Shown: positions 35,401 through 43,797, numbered from the stretch's first letter. The stretch: 64,000 bases of DNA from Streptomyces sp. D2-8 (GCF_023184515.1 NZ_JAAHBP010000008.1:124001-188000); one strand, 5' to 3'. A program made the numbers and translations. Notes: generated by a model from the letters alone, not told the origin.

Positions 35401-35553
35401 TTATGAGGCCGTGGTCTCGGCCGGGCGGATCCACAGGCGCTGCCCTATGGCGGCGGCCTGCTGAACGATGCGGTTGACGGAGGCGGCGTCCACAACGGTC
35501 GAGTCCACAGCTGTGCCGTCGACGTCGTCGAGTCGCATGATTTCGAAGCGCAA
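35401..35553 (-). CDS. 50-residue peptide encoded directly before the protease-hydrolase gene
   Basis: From TTG 35553 the frame reads (M)RFEIMRLDDVDGTAVDSTV, then VDAASVNRIVQQAAAIGQR and LWIRPAETTAS, ending with TAA at 35401. GGGAG lies about six bases before the TTG. Acidic N-terminal and amphipathic C-terminal parts look like a folded micro-protein rather than a signal peptide. I recall similar peptides in other Streptomyces but not a function. The same strand, 131-base gap and lack of a terminator suggest an operon with the fused protease. It may inhibit, activate or be cleaved by it. Confidence 0.65.
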   Translation of the reverse strand: MRFEIMRLDDVDGTAVDSTVVDAASVNRIVQQAAAIGQRLWIRPAETTAS

Positions 35554-35756
35554 GGGCTTCTCCCTTCGTCTGGTCATCCTCCTGAGGAGAACTACTTGGG
35601 TGTGCGGCCACCAGGCTTCGTGCCCGGTGTTCCTTATGGGTCAACAGGGATGCATGCATCAAACATTCCCTACGCTAAGGAAATTTTTCGAACGGCTAAT
35701 TACTGTGCCGTAAGAGTGCTGTTACGGGACCGACCGGGACCGGTTGTGTTCGCAGC

Positions 35757-36674
35757 GTGACCGCCGGGACAATGGAGGTGATGAACGACGACCTCGCGGC
35801 CCTCCACGCCCGCATCGACCGCACCAACGAGCTGCTCCAGCGCATGCTCGCCGAGGTGGCGAAGACGCCCTCGACCCACGCGATCTTCGTCGATGCCGGG
35901 TATCTGTACGCAGCCGCGGGGCGCCTCGTCGCCGGCACGGAGGACCGCCGCGCGTTCGACCTCGACGCCGAGGGCCTGATCGACGCGCTGATCGACAAGG
36001 CCCGCACGATCTTCGCGGACAGCCGGCTGCTGCGGGTCTACTGGTACGACGGCGCCCGGCGCCGCATCCACACGGCCGAGCAGCAGACCATCGCGGAACT
36101 TCCGGACGTCAAGGTGCGGCTGGGCAACCTCAACGCCAACAACCAGCAGAAGGGCGTCGATTCGATCATCCGCTCCGACCTGGAGTCCCTCGCCCGGCAC
36201 CGCGCCATCAGCGACGCGGCCCTGCTCGGCGGCGACGAGGACCTGGTCTCGGCGGTGGAGGCGGCCCAGGGGTACGGCGCCCGGGTCCACCTCTGGGGCA
36301 TCGAGGCGCCGGAGGGCCGCAACCAGGCGGAGCCCCTCCTGTGGGAGGTCGACAGTCAGCGCACCTTCGACCTCGAGTTCTTCAAGCCGTACGTCTCCCG
36401 CCGCACGGCCCCCGCCTACGAGACGGCCGCGGGCCGGCCCTCCCGTGAGGATGTGCGGTTCGTGGGCGCGCAGATCGCCGCGAAGTGGCTGGCGGCACGC
36501 GGCCGGGACACGCTGGTGGAGCTGCTGCCCGGGCACCCGTACCTGCCCGGTTCCGTGGACCAGGACCTGCTCGTGGAGGCGGAGGGCCTCCTGCAGTACT
36601 CGCTGCGCGGCCAGGCGGACCTGCGGCGGGCGCTGCGGGACGGCTTCTGGGAGCACCTGCGGACGCAGTACTAG
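35757..36674 (+). CDS. NYN-domain protein (predicted RNase)
   Basis: At about 305 residues, the N-terminal 190 residues carry the NYN/PIN-like fold: IFVDAGYLYAA with the first Asp, YWYDGA, KGVDSIIRSDLE with Asp, and DAALLGGDEDLVSAVEAA with the last acidic residues. Such domains cut RNA with Mg2+. The C-terminal 100 residues are helical and of unknown role. The start could also be ATG 35772 or ATG 35781; the latter has GGAGG too close in front. Divergent from the 50-residue peptide gene. Confidence 0.8.
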   Translation: MTAGTMEVMNDDLAALHARIDRTNELLQRMLAEVAKTPSTHAIFVDAGYLYAAAGRLVAGTEDRRAFDLDAEGLIDALIDKARTIFADSRLLRVYWYDGARRRIHTAEQQTIAELPDVKVRLGNLNANNQQKGVDSIIRSDLESLARHRAISDAALLGGDEDLVSAVEAAQGYGARVHLWGIEAPEGRNQAEPLLWEVDSQRTFDLEFFKPYVSRRTAPAYETAAGRPSREDVRFVGAQIAAKWLAARGRDTLVELLPGHPYLPGSVDQDLLVEAEGLLQYSLRGQADLRRALRDGFWEHLRTQY

Positions 36675-36712
36675 ACCGGGTCCGGTGTCGTTTCGGGGGC
36701 TGCGAGGTACCA

Positions 36713-36780
36713 GGTCGTGTCCGTAAAGTCCCATCGTTCGCCAGGCGTCGCGGGGCAGGCGGGACTTTACGGACACGGCC
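36713..36780. repeat. 20-bp inverted repeat between convergent genes
   Basis: Arms 36713-36732 and 36761-36780 are complementary over 20 bases except one G-T, around a 28-base loop. It sits between the NYN gene (+) and the hydrolase gene (-), the right arm touching the stop region of the latter. It could be a bidirectional terminator, but the arms and loop are longer than usual and resemble the remains of a small mobile element. Confidence 0.6.
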
Positions 36781-37652
36781 TAGGGGCGTCCGATGCCGTC
36801 CCAGAAGTCGGCGAGGGCGTGGGCCGTCGGCAGCGGCTGGTCGGCGTTGGGGGAGTGCTCGGCTCCCGCGATGACCGAGCGGCGCGCGCCCAGCCGCAGG
36901 GCCATGTCGTCGAGGATCGCCACCGGCCAGGTGTCGTCGTGCGTGCCCGACAGGACGTGGAACGGCAGCGGAATCGCGGCGAGTTCGGCCACGCGGTCGG
37001 GCTCGGTGCACAACTGGCGCCCTGTGGCGAGCAGTTGGGCAGGGCTGTGGCCCAGCCAGCGGCGGCGCAACTGGTCCTGGTCGCCGAGGCCGCGGGCGGG
37101 ACCGCCGACTTCCTCCGGCGGTCCCATGGCCTGGATGGCCTCCCACACCGCCTCCATCGACAGCACGGCGAGCGCGTCCCGCAGCAGTTTCACGCGCTGC
37201 TGCTGGGAGACGGAGATCTCCGCGGGCCCTGACGAGATCAGGGTGAAGGAGGCGAAGGGGGAGTGGTCGAGCAGTACGGCCGCGCGGGCGATCTGCCCGC
37301 CGAGCGAGTGCCCGGCGAGGTGCACGGGCCCGCCCAGCGCCTCGGCCTGCGCGAGCACGTCCCGCGCCAGTTCCCCCTGGGCGTAGGCGGACTCGTCGTC
37401 CAGAGGCCCGTCCGACTCGTGCTGCCCTCGCCCGTCCACGGCGACGACCCGGTATCCCCGCTGCGCGAGCGGCTCGTGGAGCAGCCCGAAGTCCTCCTTG
37501 CTCCCGGTGAACCCGGGCAGCATCAGGACGACTCCCCGGCCCTCCACACCCGCCTTCGGCGACGAGTCGACGACGGCGAACTCACCGCGCGAGGTGCGCA
37601 GGGGGTAGGCGCGGGCGCCCGGGGGCGGAGGGAAGGCGGGGTGGCTGGTCAC
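36780..37652 (-). CDS. alpha/beta-fold hydrolase
   Basis: At 290 residues, motifs are LMLPGFTGSKEDF (oxyanion), VDGRGQHESDG, HLAGHSLGGQIARAA with the nucleophile Ser, then SGTHDDTWPV with an Asp and GAEHSPNAD with the His. The order equals typical lipases or esterases of the AB hydrolase superfamily. The substrate is unknown. GTG 37652 has no SD and could be leaderless. It lies after the helicase gene on the same strand, separated by a strong hairpin. Confidence 0.85.
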   Translation of the reverse strand: MTSHPAFPPPPGARAYPLRTSRGEFAVVDSSPKAGVEGRGVVLMLPGFTGSKEDFGLLHEPLAQRGYRVVAVDGRGQHESDGPLDDESAYAQGELARDVLAQAEALGGPVHLAGHSLGGQIARAAVLLDHSPFASFTLISSGPAEISVSQQQRVKLLRDALAVLSMEAVWEAIQAMGPPEEVGGPARGLGDQDQLRRRWLGHSPAQLLATGRQLCTEPDRVAELAAIPLPFHVLSGTHDDTWPVAILDDMALRLGARRSVIAGAEHSPNADQPLPTAHALADFWDGIGRP

Positions 37653-37700
37653 GGGGCGAGGGTAGCGGGTGCGGCCGGCCCTGTGCCCCAGGGGGAACGC

Positions 37701-37737
37701 CGACGGCCCGGCCCCCTGTGAGAGGGCCGGGCCGTCG
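37701..37737 (-). terminator. hairpin after the DEAD-box helicase gene
   Basis: A perfect 14-base stem (37701-37714 with 37724-37737) has a nine-base loop, beginning 12 bases past the helicase stop. It separates helicase and hydrolase transcripts. Confidence 0.7.
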
Positions 37738-37749
37738 CAGAGGGGTGTG

Positions 37750-40446
37750 TCAGCCCTCCGTGGGCTCCGCGGTGGCCGTGGCCTTGCGGGTGCGGCGAGC
37801 CCTGGGCTTCGCCTCCGCCGCGTCCTCCGCAGTGGCAGCCGTGGCGGCCGTCGTCGCCTTGCGCGCGCGGCGCGGCTTGGCGGCCTCCGGCTCCTGATCC
37901 GCCTGTGCGGGGATCTCGGTGGGCTCGGCGGCCTTGCGGGTGCGGCGGCGCGGTTTGACCTCCGTGCTTTCGACCGTGTCGACGGCGGCCTCGGCGGCTG
38001 CGGCGGTCTTCCGCGTCCGGCGCGGCTTGGCCTCGGCGGCCTCCGCGTCCGGGGCGGCAACGGCGGTCTTCCGCGTACGACGCGGCTTGGCCTCGGCGGC
38101 CTCCGGCTCCTGAGCCGTCTGGGCCGGGATCTCGGCGAGGGCCGGGGCCGGCTCGGCGGCCTTACGGGTCCGGCGGCGCGGCTTGGCCTCCGTGCCCTCG
38201 GCCATGTCGACGGCGTCCTCCGCCGGGGCGGCGGCCTTGCGGGCGCGGCGCGGCTTGGCCTCGGCGGCCTCGGGAGCCTCGGCCGTGGCCGTGCCCGCGG
38301 TCTCGGCGGTCTTGCGGGTGCGGCGGCGCGGCTTGGCCTCGGTGGCCTCCGCCGTGTCGACGGCGGCCTCGGCCGCTGCCGTCGCCTTGCGCGTACGCCG
38401 GGGCTTCGCCTCGACCGTCTCGGCGGTGTCCTCCGCCGCGGCGGCCGTCTTGCGGGCGCGGCGCGGCTTGGCCTCGGCGGCCTCGGCCGTGTCAACGCTC
38501 GCCTCGGCCTTCGCGGCCGTCTTGCGGGTGCGGCGCGGCTTCGCCTCCGCCGTCTCCGGCGCGGACTCGGTGGTCCCCTCGGCCGTGTCGACCGCCGACT
38601 CGGCCGCGGACGTCGCCGTGGCCTTGCGGGTGCGGCGGCGCGGCTTGGCGGCGGCCTCGGGCAGCGCGGCATCCGCGGCGGCCGGGGCTTCGGCGACGAT
38701 CGCCGGCTCCGCGGCCGCCGGCGTCACCGCGGCCTCGGCCTCCACCGCCGGCGCCTCCGACCGGCGCGTACGGCGTCGGCGCGGCTTCTCAGCCGTCTCA
38801 GGGGCCTGAGTGGCAGTGCCCTCCGCCGTCGCGACGGCGCTCTCCGCCTGCTCGGATGCGGGGGACTCGACCGCCGCGACCGGGGCGGGCTCGGACTGGG
38901 CTCCGCCGCGGGTGCGACGACGGCGACGCGGGGTGCGCGGAGCCGTCACGGCGTCCGCCTCGGCGGCGCCGCCGGTGGCCGTGGTGCCCGGTGCGGTGGC
39001 GCCTGCGGACTCGGGCGCGCCGTCCAGCGCGGCCCCGCCCCGGGTACGGCGGCGGCGACGCGGCGTACGCGACGACCGCTCGCGGTCGGCCGAGCGGGAC
39101 TCGTCCCGGTCACTGCGGCCACCTCGGCCACCTCGTCCGTCGCGCCCGCGCGGTCCGCGGCCGCCCGGCTCGCCCAGGTCCTCCAGCTGCTCCGCGTCCA
39201 GCCCGGCGCGCGTACGCTCCGAGCGCGGCAGGAGGCCCTTGGTGCCCTCGGGGATGCCGAGGTCGGAATAGAGGTGCGGGGAGGTGGAGTACGTCTCCGG
39301 CGGGTCGTTGAAGTCCAGCTTCAGCGCCTTGTTGATCAGCTGCCAGCGCGGGATGTCGTCCCAGTCGACGAGCGTGATCGCGATGCCCTTGGCGCCCGCG
39401 CGGCCCGTACGGCCGATGCGGTGCAGGTACGTCTTCTCCTCTTCCGGCGACTGGTAGTTGATGACGTGCGTCACGCCCTCGACGTCGATACCGCGGGCGG
39501 CGACGTCGGTGCAGACGAGCACGTCCACCTTGCCGTTGCGGAACGCCCGCAGCGCCTGCTCACGAGCGCCCTGGCCGAGGTCGCCGTGGACCGCGCCGGA
39601 GGCGAAGCCGCGCTGCTTGAGCTGGTCGGCGAGGTCGGCCGCCGTGCGCTTGGTGCGGCAGAAGACCATGGCCAGTCCCCGGCCCTCGGCCTGGAGGATG
39701 CGCGCGACCATCTCGGGCTTGTCCATGTTGTGCGCGCGGTAGATGTACTGCTTGGTGTTCGCGACCGTCGCGCCCGCGTCGTCCGGCGACGTGGCACTGA
39801 TGTGCGTGGGCTGCGACATGTAGCGGCGGGCGAGGCCGATGACCGCGCCCGGCATGGTCGCCGAGAACAGCATGGTCTGGCGCCGCACCGGCAGCATGTT
39901 GATGATCTTCTCGACGTCGGGCAGGAAGCCCAGGTCGAGCATCTCGTCGGCCTCGTCGAGGACGAGGGACTTGACGTGCTTCAGGTTCAGCTTCTTCTGC
40001 CCGGCGAGGTCGAGCAGCCGGCCCGGGGTGCCGACGACCACGTCGACGCCCTTCTTGAGGGCCTCGACCTGGGGCTCGTAGGCCCGGCCGCCGTAGATGG
40101 CGAGGACGCGTACGTTGCGCACCTTGCCGGCCGTCAGAAGGTCGTTGGTGACCTGCGTGCACAGCTCGCGCGTGGGGACGACGACGAGCGCCTGCGGGGC
40201 CTCGGTGAGGGCTTCGGGCTCCGCGCGTCCGGCCTCGACGTCGGCGGGGACGGTGACGCGCTCGAGGAGCGGGAGGCCGAAGCCCAGCGTCTTGCCGGTG
40301 CCGGTCTTGGCCTGGCCGATGACGTCCTTGCCCGAAAGGGCCACGGGGAGCGTCATCTCCTGGATGGGGAAGGGAGTCATGATGCCGACGGCCTCCAGGG
40401 CCTCGGCGGTCTCGGGGAGGATTCCGAGCTCTCGGAACGTAGTCAG
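37750..40446 (-). CDS. DEAD-box RNA helicase with very long basic repeat tail, probable CTG start
   Basis: At 898 residues, all helicase motifs are present: the Q motif TTFRELGILPETAEALEAVG-IMTPFPIQ, AKTGTGKT (I), PTRELC (Ia), TPGR (Ib), LDEADEML (II), SAT (III), and HRIGRTGR (VI). The tail from about residue 430 is low complexity, an RGG-like patch followed by about twelve repeats of the type KPRR-x-RK-x-A separated by acidic Ala-rich spacers. No ATG, GTG or TTG is upstream of 40380 in frame, but the conserved Phe of the Q motif is coded upstream, so CTG at 40446 with AAGAGG before it is likely. It matches Rv3211. RNA remodelling or ribosome work is likely. Confidence 0.88.
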   Translation of the reverse strand: MTTFRELGILPETAEALEAVGIMTPFPIQEMTLPVALSGKDVIGQAKTGTGKTLGFGLPLLERVTVPADVEAGRAEPEALTEAPQALVVVPTRELCTQVTNDLLTAGKVRNVRVLAIYGGRAYEPQVEALKKGVDVVVGTPGRLLDLAGQKKLNLKHVKSLVLDEADEMLDLGFLPDVEKIINMLPVRRQTMLFSATMPGAVIGLARRYMSQPTHISATSPDDAGATVANTKQYIYRAHNMDKPEMVARILQAEGRGLAMVFCRTKRTAADLADQLKQRGFASGAVHGDLGQGAREQALRAFRNGKVDVLVCTDVAARGIDVEGVTHVINYQSPEEEKTYLHRIGRTGRAGAKGIAITLVDWDDIPRWQLINKALKLDFNDPPETYSTSPHLYSDLGIPEGTKGLLPRSERTRAGLDAEQLEDLGEPGGRGPRGRDGRGGRGGRSDRDESRSADRERSSRTPRRRRRTRGGAALDGAPESAGATAPGTTATGGAAEADAVTAPRTPRRRRRTRGGAQSEPAPVAAVESPASEQAESAVATAEGTATQAPETAEKPRRRRTRRSEAPAVEAEAAVTPAAAEPAIVAEAPAAADAALPEAAAKPRRRTRKATATSAAESAVDTAEGTTESAPETAEAKPRRTRKTAAKAEASVDTAEAAEAKPRRARKTAAAAEDTAETVEAKPRRTRKATAAAEAAVDTAEATEAKPRRRTRKTAETAGTATAEAPEAAEAKPRRARKAAAPAEDAVDMAEGTEAKPRRRTRKAAEPAPALAEIPAQTAQEPEAAEAKPRRTRKTAVAAPDAEAAEAKPRRTRKTAAAAEAAVDTVESTEVKPRRRTRKAAEPTEIPAQADQEPEAAKPRRARKATTAATAATAEDAAEAKPRARRTRKATATAEPTEG

Positions 40447-40831
40447 GGTGCTGCCTCTTCTGTGTGGGCGGCGCGAGGCGAGCGCGGGGTCGTGTCAGAC
40501 CGTGCCGGGGACGTCGGCTGCCTACGGGCGGGCCGTAGAGCACGGGACCGCGCCGACGCTCTAGCGCTCGTGCCGCTGAGGGTGTCCCCCTCCGGGTCTC
40601 GTACGCACTGTGGCGGACGGCCGGGGAGGGCTGTCGGGTCGGAGCCGATCGGGCCTCCGACCGGGCATCCTCATACGTGCGGCCTGTCGAGGTACGTCGA
40701 CGTACCAGCAGGCGCATTACCACCATACCCCGGAAACGCGCACATGCGATGGCCGATTTGGTCACGTAGTCGTCGTCACAGTGATTGACCAGGGCCTTAC
40801 GCCTCCCGGCGGGCGGGCTATTGTGCGCTTT
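40447..40831. other. 385-base divergent region with palindrome
   Basis: It contains the leader of the helicase (-) and the promoter of the ferritin-like gene (+). A small hairpin (40637-40644 with 40655-40662) and a perfect palindrome at 40691-40706 stand out. Toward the right, TATTGT ends seven bases before the ATG at 40832, and on the minus strand a TATGGT (about 40724-40729) could be the helicase -10. Confidence 0.45.
40691..40706. promoter_or_regulatory. perfect 16-base palindrome, possible operator
   Basis: GGTACGTCGACGTACC is fully self-complementary, which suggests a dimeric regulator site. It lies about 245 bases before the helicase start and 126 bases before the ferritin-like gene start, so either could be controlled. 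Confidence 0.4.
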
Positions 40832-41581
40832 ATGACGAGCTCTGACAAGCCTGAGAACGCCTCGGACACCGCCGCCGCCGAAGACACCTCAGTCGCCGCC
40901 CGGGACTGGGCGACGGCCTCCGCCGACCCTCAGTACCGCGCCGCGGTCGTGGACCTGCTCGGTGCGCTCGCGTACGGGGAGCTGGCGGCGTTCGAGCGGC
41001 TGGCGGAGGACGCCAAGCTGGCGCCGACGCTGGCGGACAAGGCGGAGCTGGCGAAGATGGCGTCGGCGGAGTTCCACCACTTCGAGAGGCTGCGCGACCG
41101 GCTCGCCGAGATCGGGGAGGAGCCGACGCGGGCGATGGAGCCGTTCGTCGCCGCGTACGACGGGTTCCACAAGCAGACGGCCCCCTCGGACTGGCTGGAG
41201 GGACTCGTCAAGGCCTACGTCGGCGACTCCATCGCCAGCGACTTCTACCGGGAGGTCGCCGCCCGGCTGGACTCCGACTCGCGCAACCTGGTGCTGGCCG
41301 TGCTCGACGACACGGGGCACGGCGGCTTCGCCGTGGAGAAGGTGCGGGCCGCGATCGACGCCGACCCGCGTGTGGGCGGGCGGCTCGCGCTGTGGGCGCG
41401 GCGGCTGATGGGCGAGGCCCTGTCGCAGTCCCAGCGGGTGGTCGCCGACCGGGACGCGCTGTCGACCATGCTGGTGGGCGGTGTCGCGGACGGCTTCGAC
41501 CTCGCCGAGGTCGGCAAGATGTTCTCCCGGATCACCGAGGCCCACACCAAGCGGATGGCCGCACTGGGGCTGGCCGCCTAG
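40832..41581 (+). CDS. ferritin-like fold protein (Rv3210c-like)
   Basis: At 249 residues and mainly helical, it contains the pattern LLGALAYGELAAFERLAED, then EFHHFERLRDRLAE, and later YVGDSIASDFYREV: Glu and His residues positioned as in ferritin-like diiron proteins and tRNA hydroxylase MiaE-like relatives. Whether it binds iron is not shown. ATG 40832 has a TATTGT hexamer seven bases before it, suggesting a leaderless mRNA. It is next to the helicase, as in mycobacteria. Confidence 0.82.
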   Translation: MTSSDKPENASDTAAAEDTSVAARDWATASADPQYRAAVVDLLGALAYGELAAFERLAEDAKLAPTLADKAELAKMASAEFHHFERLRDRLAEIGEEPTRAMEPFVAAYDGFHKQTAPSDWLEGLVKAYVGDSIASDFYREVAARLDSDSRNLVLAVLDDTGHGGFAVEKVRAAIDADPRVGGRLALWARRLMGEALSQSQRVVADRDALSTMLVGGVADGFDLAEVGKMFSRITEAHTKRMAALGLAA

Positions 41582-41635
41582 CTCTCCGCCGGCCGACCGG
41601 CCCGCATCGTCATAAGCGCCACCATCGGCGACCCG

Positions 41636-41905
41636 TCACGCGGTCGCCGATCGGCGGCGCAGTCTTCCCGAGGGGCGCAGCAGCAGCGACAGCGAGGCCA
41701 CCGAGACGATCGCCGCGCCGAGCAGGACGAGCAGCACGTGCCCGGTGTCCAGCGCGCTGTGCATGACGAAGGCTCCGAAGAGGGCGCCGGCGACGCCGGT
41801 CGACAGGACCATGGGGCGCGCCGGGAGACGGTGCGGCAGCCGCTGGGTGGCCGCCCACGCCAGAGCCAGGCCGAGGATCGCGGAACTCAGCGTTTCCAGG
41901 AGCAT
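41636..41905 (-). CDS. small membrane protein
   Basis: This 89-residue protein has three hydrophobic segments: LLETLSSAILGLALAWAA, STGVAGALFGAFVMHSAL, and VLLVLLGAAIVSVASLSLLL, followed by a basic tail. GGAGGG lies eight bases before the ATG at 41905. The position corresponds to the small membrane gene Rv3209, but the sequence link is not certain. Function unknown. Confidence 0.7.
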   Translation of the reverse strand: MLLETLSSAILGLALAWAATQRLPHRLPARPMVLSTGVAGALFGAFVMHSALDTGHVLLVLLGAAIVSVASLSLLLRPSGRLRRRSATA

Positions 41906-42054
41906 GTCGGGGTCCCTCCCACATGGCCGGCCTGCCCAAATCGGTCGTAGCCCGTCTTACCCCTGACCTGCGGAATCCAATCCACCCCTGTGGGCGGCTT
42001 GTGCTCCGTCCGTGGAGAAACCGGTGTGCCGCAAGGGGGCCGGGAACGGCAAAG

Positions 42055-42085
42055 GGGGCGGGTCGGCCGACAGCCGTCCCGCCCC
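42055..42085 (-). terminator. hairpin after the DUF3107 gene
   Basis: Arms 42055-42066 and 42074-42085 pair over 12 bases with one T-T mismatch, starting 15 bases downstream of the stop on the minus strand. Confidence 0.5.
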
Positions 42086-42100
42086 GCTCCACACCTGCGC

Positions 42101-42328
42101 CTACAGCGCGCCGAAGCCCACCTTGCGCGGGGCCTGCTCGCCGATCTCGATGTAGGCGAGACGGTCGGCCGGGACCAGGACCTTGCGGCCGTGCTCGTCC
42201 ACGAGGCTCAGCAGCGGCGACTTCCCGGCCAGTGCCTCGGAAACGGCCCGCTCGACCTCCTCGGCAGTCTGACCGCTCTCCAGAACGATCTCGCGGGGCG
42301 CGTGCTGCACGCCGATCTTGACCTCCAC
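42101..42328 (-). CDS. DUF3107 protein
   Basis: This is a 75-residue actinobacterial protein (VEVKIGVQHAPREIVLES, then EEVERAVSEAL and the end VGFGAL). GTG 42328 with GGAGGG eight bases upstream is preferred to the upstream ATG. The position between the membrane protein and TetR genes matches Rv3208A (TB9.4). The fold is predicted alpha/beta; function unknown. Confidence 0.88.
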   Translation of the reverse strand: MEVKIGVQHAPREIVLESGQTAEEVERAVSEALAGKSPLLSLVDEHGRKVLVPADRLAYIEIGEQAPRKVGFGAL

Positions 42329-42462
42329 GGCTATGTCCCTCCGACGGTCAGTGATGTGCGCGACCTTCCGCGCCGTACGCAGCACACATTAGCCCGGTGA
42401 GGGGACGTACATGCTCCGCCCGAGAACGCCACGAGCGAACATCGGGCGGGAACAAGGCGCCG

Positions 42463-43110
42463 TCAGTGGTGCGGCTGGTCCATGCCGTGCAGCGGGAAGC
42501 CCGCGATACCGCGCCAGGCCAGCGAGGTGAGCAGCTGCACCGCCTGGTCGCGGGGCACGCTGCGGTCGCTGTGCAGCCAGGACCGGGCCACCACCTGGGC
42601 GAGACCGCCCAGGCCCGAGGCGAGCAGCATCGACTCCGCGCGCGACAGGCCGGTGTCCTCGGCGATGACGTCGCAGATCGCCTCCGCGCACTCGTTCGTG
42701 ACCTTGTCGACGCGCTCGCGCACGGCGGGCTCGTTCGTCAGGTCCGACTCGAAGACCAGGCGGAAGGCGCCGCCGTCGTCCTCGACGTAGGCGAAGTAGG
42801 CGTCCATCGTCGCCCGGACGCGCTGCTTGTTGTCGGTCGTCGACGCGAGCGCGTTCCGTACGGACTGGATGAGCGACTCGCAGTGCTGGTCCAGCAGCGC
42901 GAGATAGAGGTCGAGCTTGCCCGGGAAGTGCTGGTAGAGCACCGGCTTGCTGACGCCTGCGCGCTCCGCGATGTCGTCCATCGCGGCCGCGTGGTAGCCC
43001 TGGGCCACGAAGACCTCCTGGGCGGCGCCCAGGAGCTGGTTGCGTCGGGCACGGCGCGGCAGGCGTGTGCCCCGCGGGCGAACCGCCTCTGTCTGCTCGA
43101 TGGCTGTCAC
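42463..43110 (-). CDS. TetR/AcrR-family transcriptional regulator (Rv3208-like)
   Basis: At 215 residues, an N-terminal HTH is clear: RNQLLGAAQEVFVAQGYHAAAMDDIAERAGVSKPVLYQHF has the TetR recognition helix. The C-terminal domain has the LVFESDLTNEPAVRERVD stretch for dimer and ligand. GTG 43110 with GGGAGG before it is better than the ATG at 43122. The ligand is unknown. It may regulate its own gene and the DUF3107 gene downstream. Confidence 0.9.
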   Translation of the reverse strand: MTAIEQTEAVRPRGTRLPRRARRNQLLGAAQEVFVAQGYHAAAMDDIAERAGVSKPVLYQHFPGKLDLYLALLDQHCESLIQSVRNALASTTDNKQRVRATMDAYFAYVEDDGGAFRLVFESDLTNEPAVRERVDKVTNECAEAICDVIAEDTGLSRAESMLLASGLGGLAQVVARSWLHSDRSVPRDQAVQLLTSLAWRGIAGFPLHGMDQPHH

Positions 43111-43317
43111 GCCGCCTCCCATGTTCGTCCATGTGCGGATCTGGCCGCGTCGCCATCGTACTTTTCGGTAACCGTGGCGCGCGCGGTGAGAGCGCAGAAT
43201 TTCACGGACCGGACGGATGCGAAAGCGGTTGCGAAGGTTTCAAACAGGGGCAGAGCGGGCAAAATCCAGCCTCTTTCCTGTTCTGTGGAGCTGCTCGTCG
43301 CCCGTCGGCGGCGAGCG

Positions 43318-43542
43318 TCACCGGTAGTCGTCCTCGTCGAGCGAGACGATCCGGGCCTGCTCCGCCAGGTCGGCCTCGTTGGCACGGTCCGGGTCGACGC
43401 CGGTCAGCGGGTCGTCGCGGTTCGGCGTGATGTCCGCCTGCTGCTCGGCCGCGTCGACCTCGGGGGCCTCGACGTCGAACTCCTGCGCCTCCTGCTCGTC
43501 CTCGCCCTCGAACGTCTCGGGGTCGGTGGGGTCTACGGCCAT
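43318..43542 (-). CDS. small acidic protein, conserved in Streptomyces
   Basis: This 74-residue protein is rich in Asp and Glu (AVDPTDPETFEGEDEQEAQ at the start and LDEDDYR at the end) and very likely disordered. AAGGGAG six bases before the ATG at 43542 and good codon use support it as real. It is the sole gene on this strand between the TetR gene and the hydrolase on the opposite strand. Function unknown. Confidence 0.72.
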   Translation of the reverse strand: MAVDPTDPETFEGEDEQEAQEFDVEAPEVDAAEQQADITPNRDDPLTGVDPDRANEADLAEQARIVSLDEDDYR

Positions 43543-43785
43543 GCTGGGCTCCCTTCCTACGAACGTCCCTGGGAATGCAGGGGCCACACGCGGGTGCCCT
43601 CTGTACGAGCCTAGGAGACACCCGATCCGGACGCTATGCGATCCGCGTCCGGGACGTGACGCACTGCTCATCCCGTTGACTGCTACCCACGCGCGCTCGG
43701 GTGCCTCCTCTTCCGCCGTCTCAACTGGCCGATCCCTGTGACGGCGAACACAGGCGAACATATGAGTCACTGCGTGATCGTCTCG

Positions 43786-43797
43786 TAACATTGCCGC
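43786..43797 (+). promoter_or_regulatory. -10 hexamer of a probable leaderless promoter
   Basis: TAACAT (43786-43791) ends six bases before the ATG at 43798, with TGAGTC (43763-43768) 17 bases upstream as a weak -35. The arrangement implies translation from the first base of the transcript. Confidence 0.4.

Noticed and set aside
33218..35464. 748-residue plus-strand reading opposite the protease fusion
   Set aside because: Low-complexity shadow. The minus strand has a full trypsin triad.
37669..40788. 1039-residue plus-strand reading opposite the helicase
   Set aside because: It is the complement of the KPRR repeats and helicase motifs. No domain is visible.
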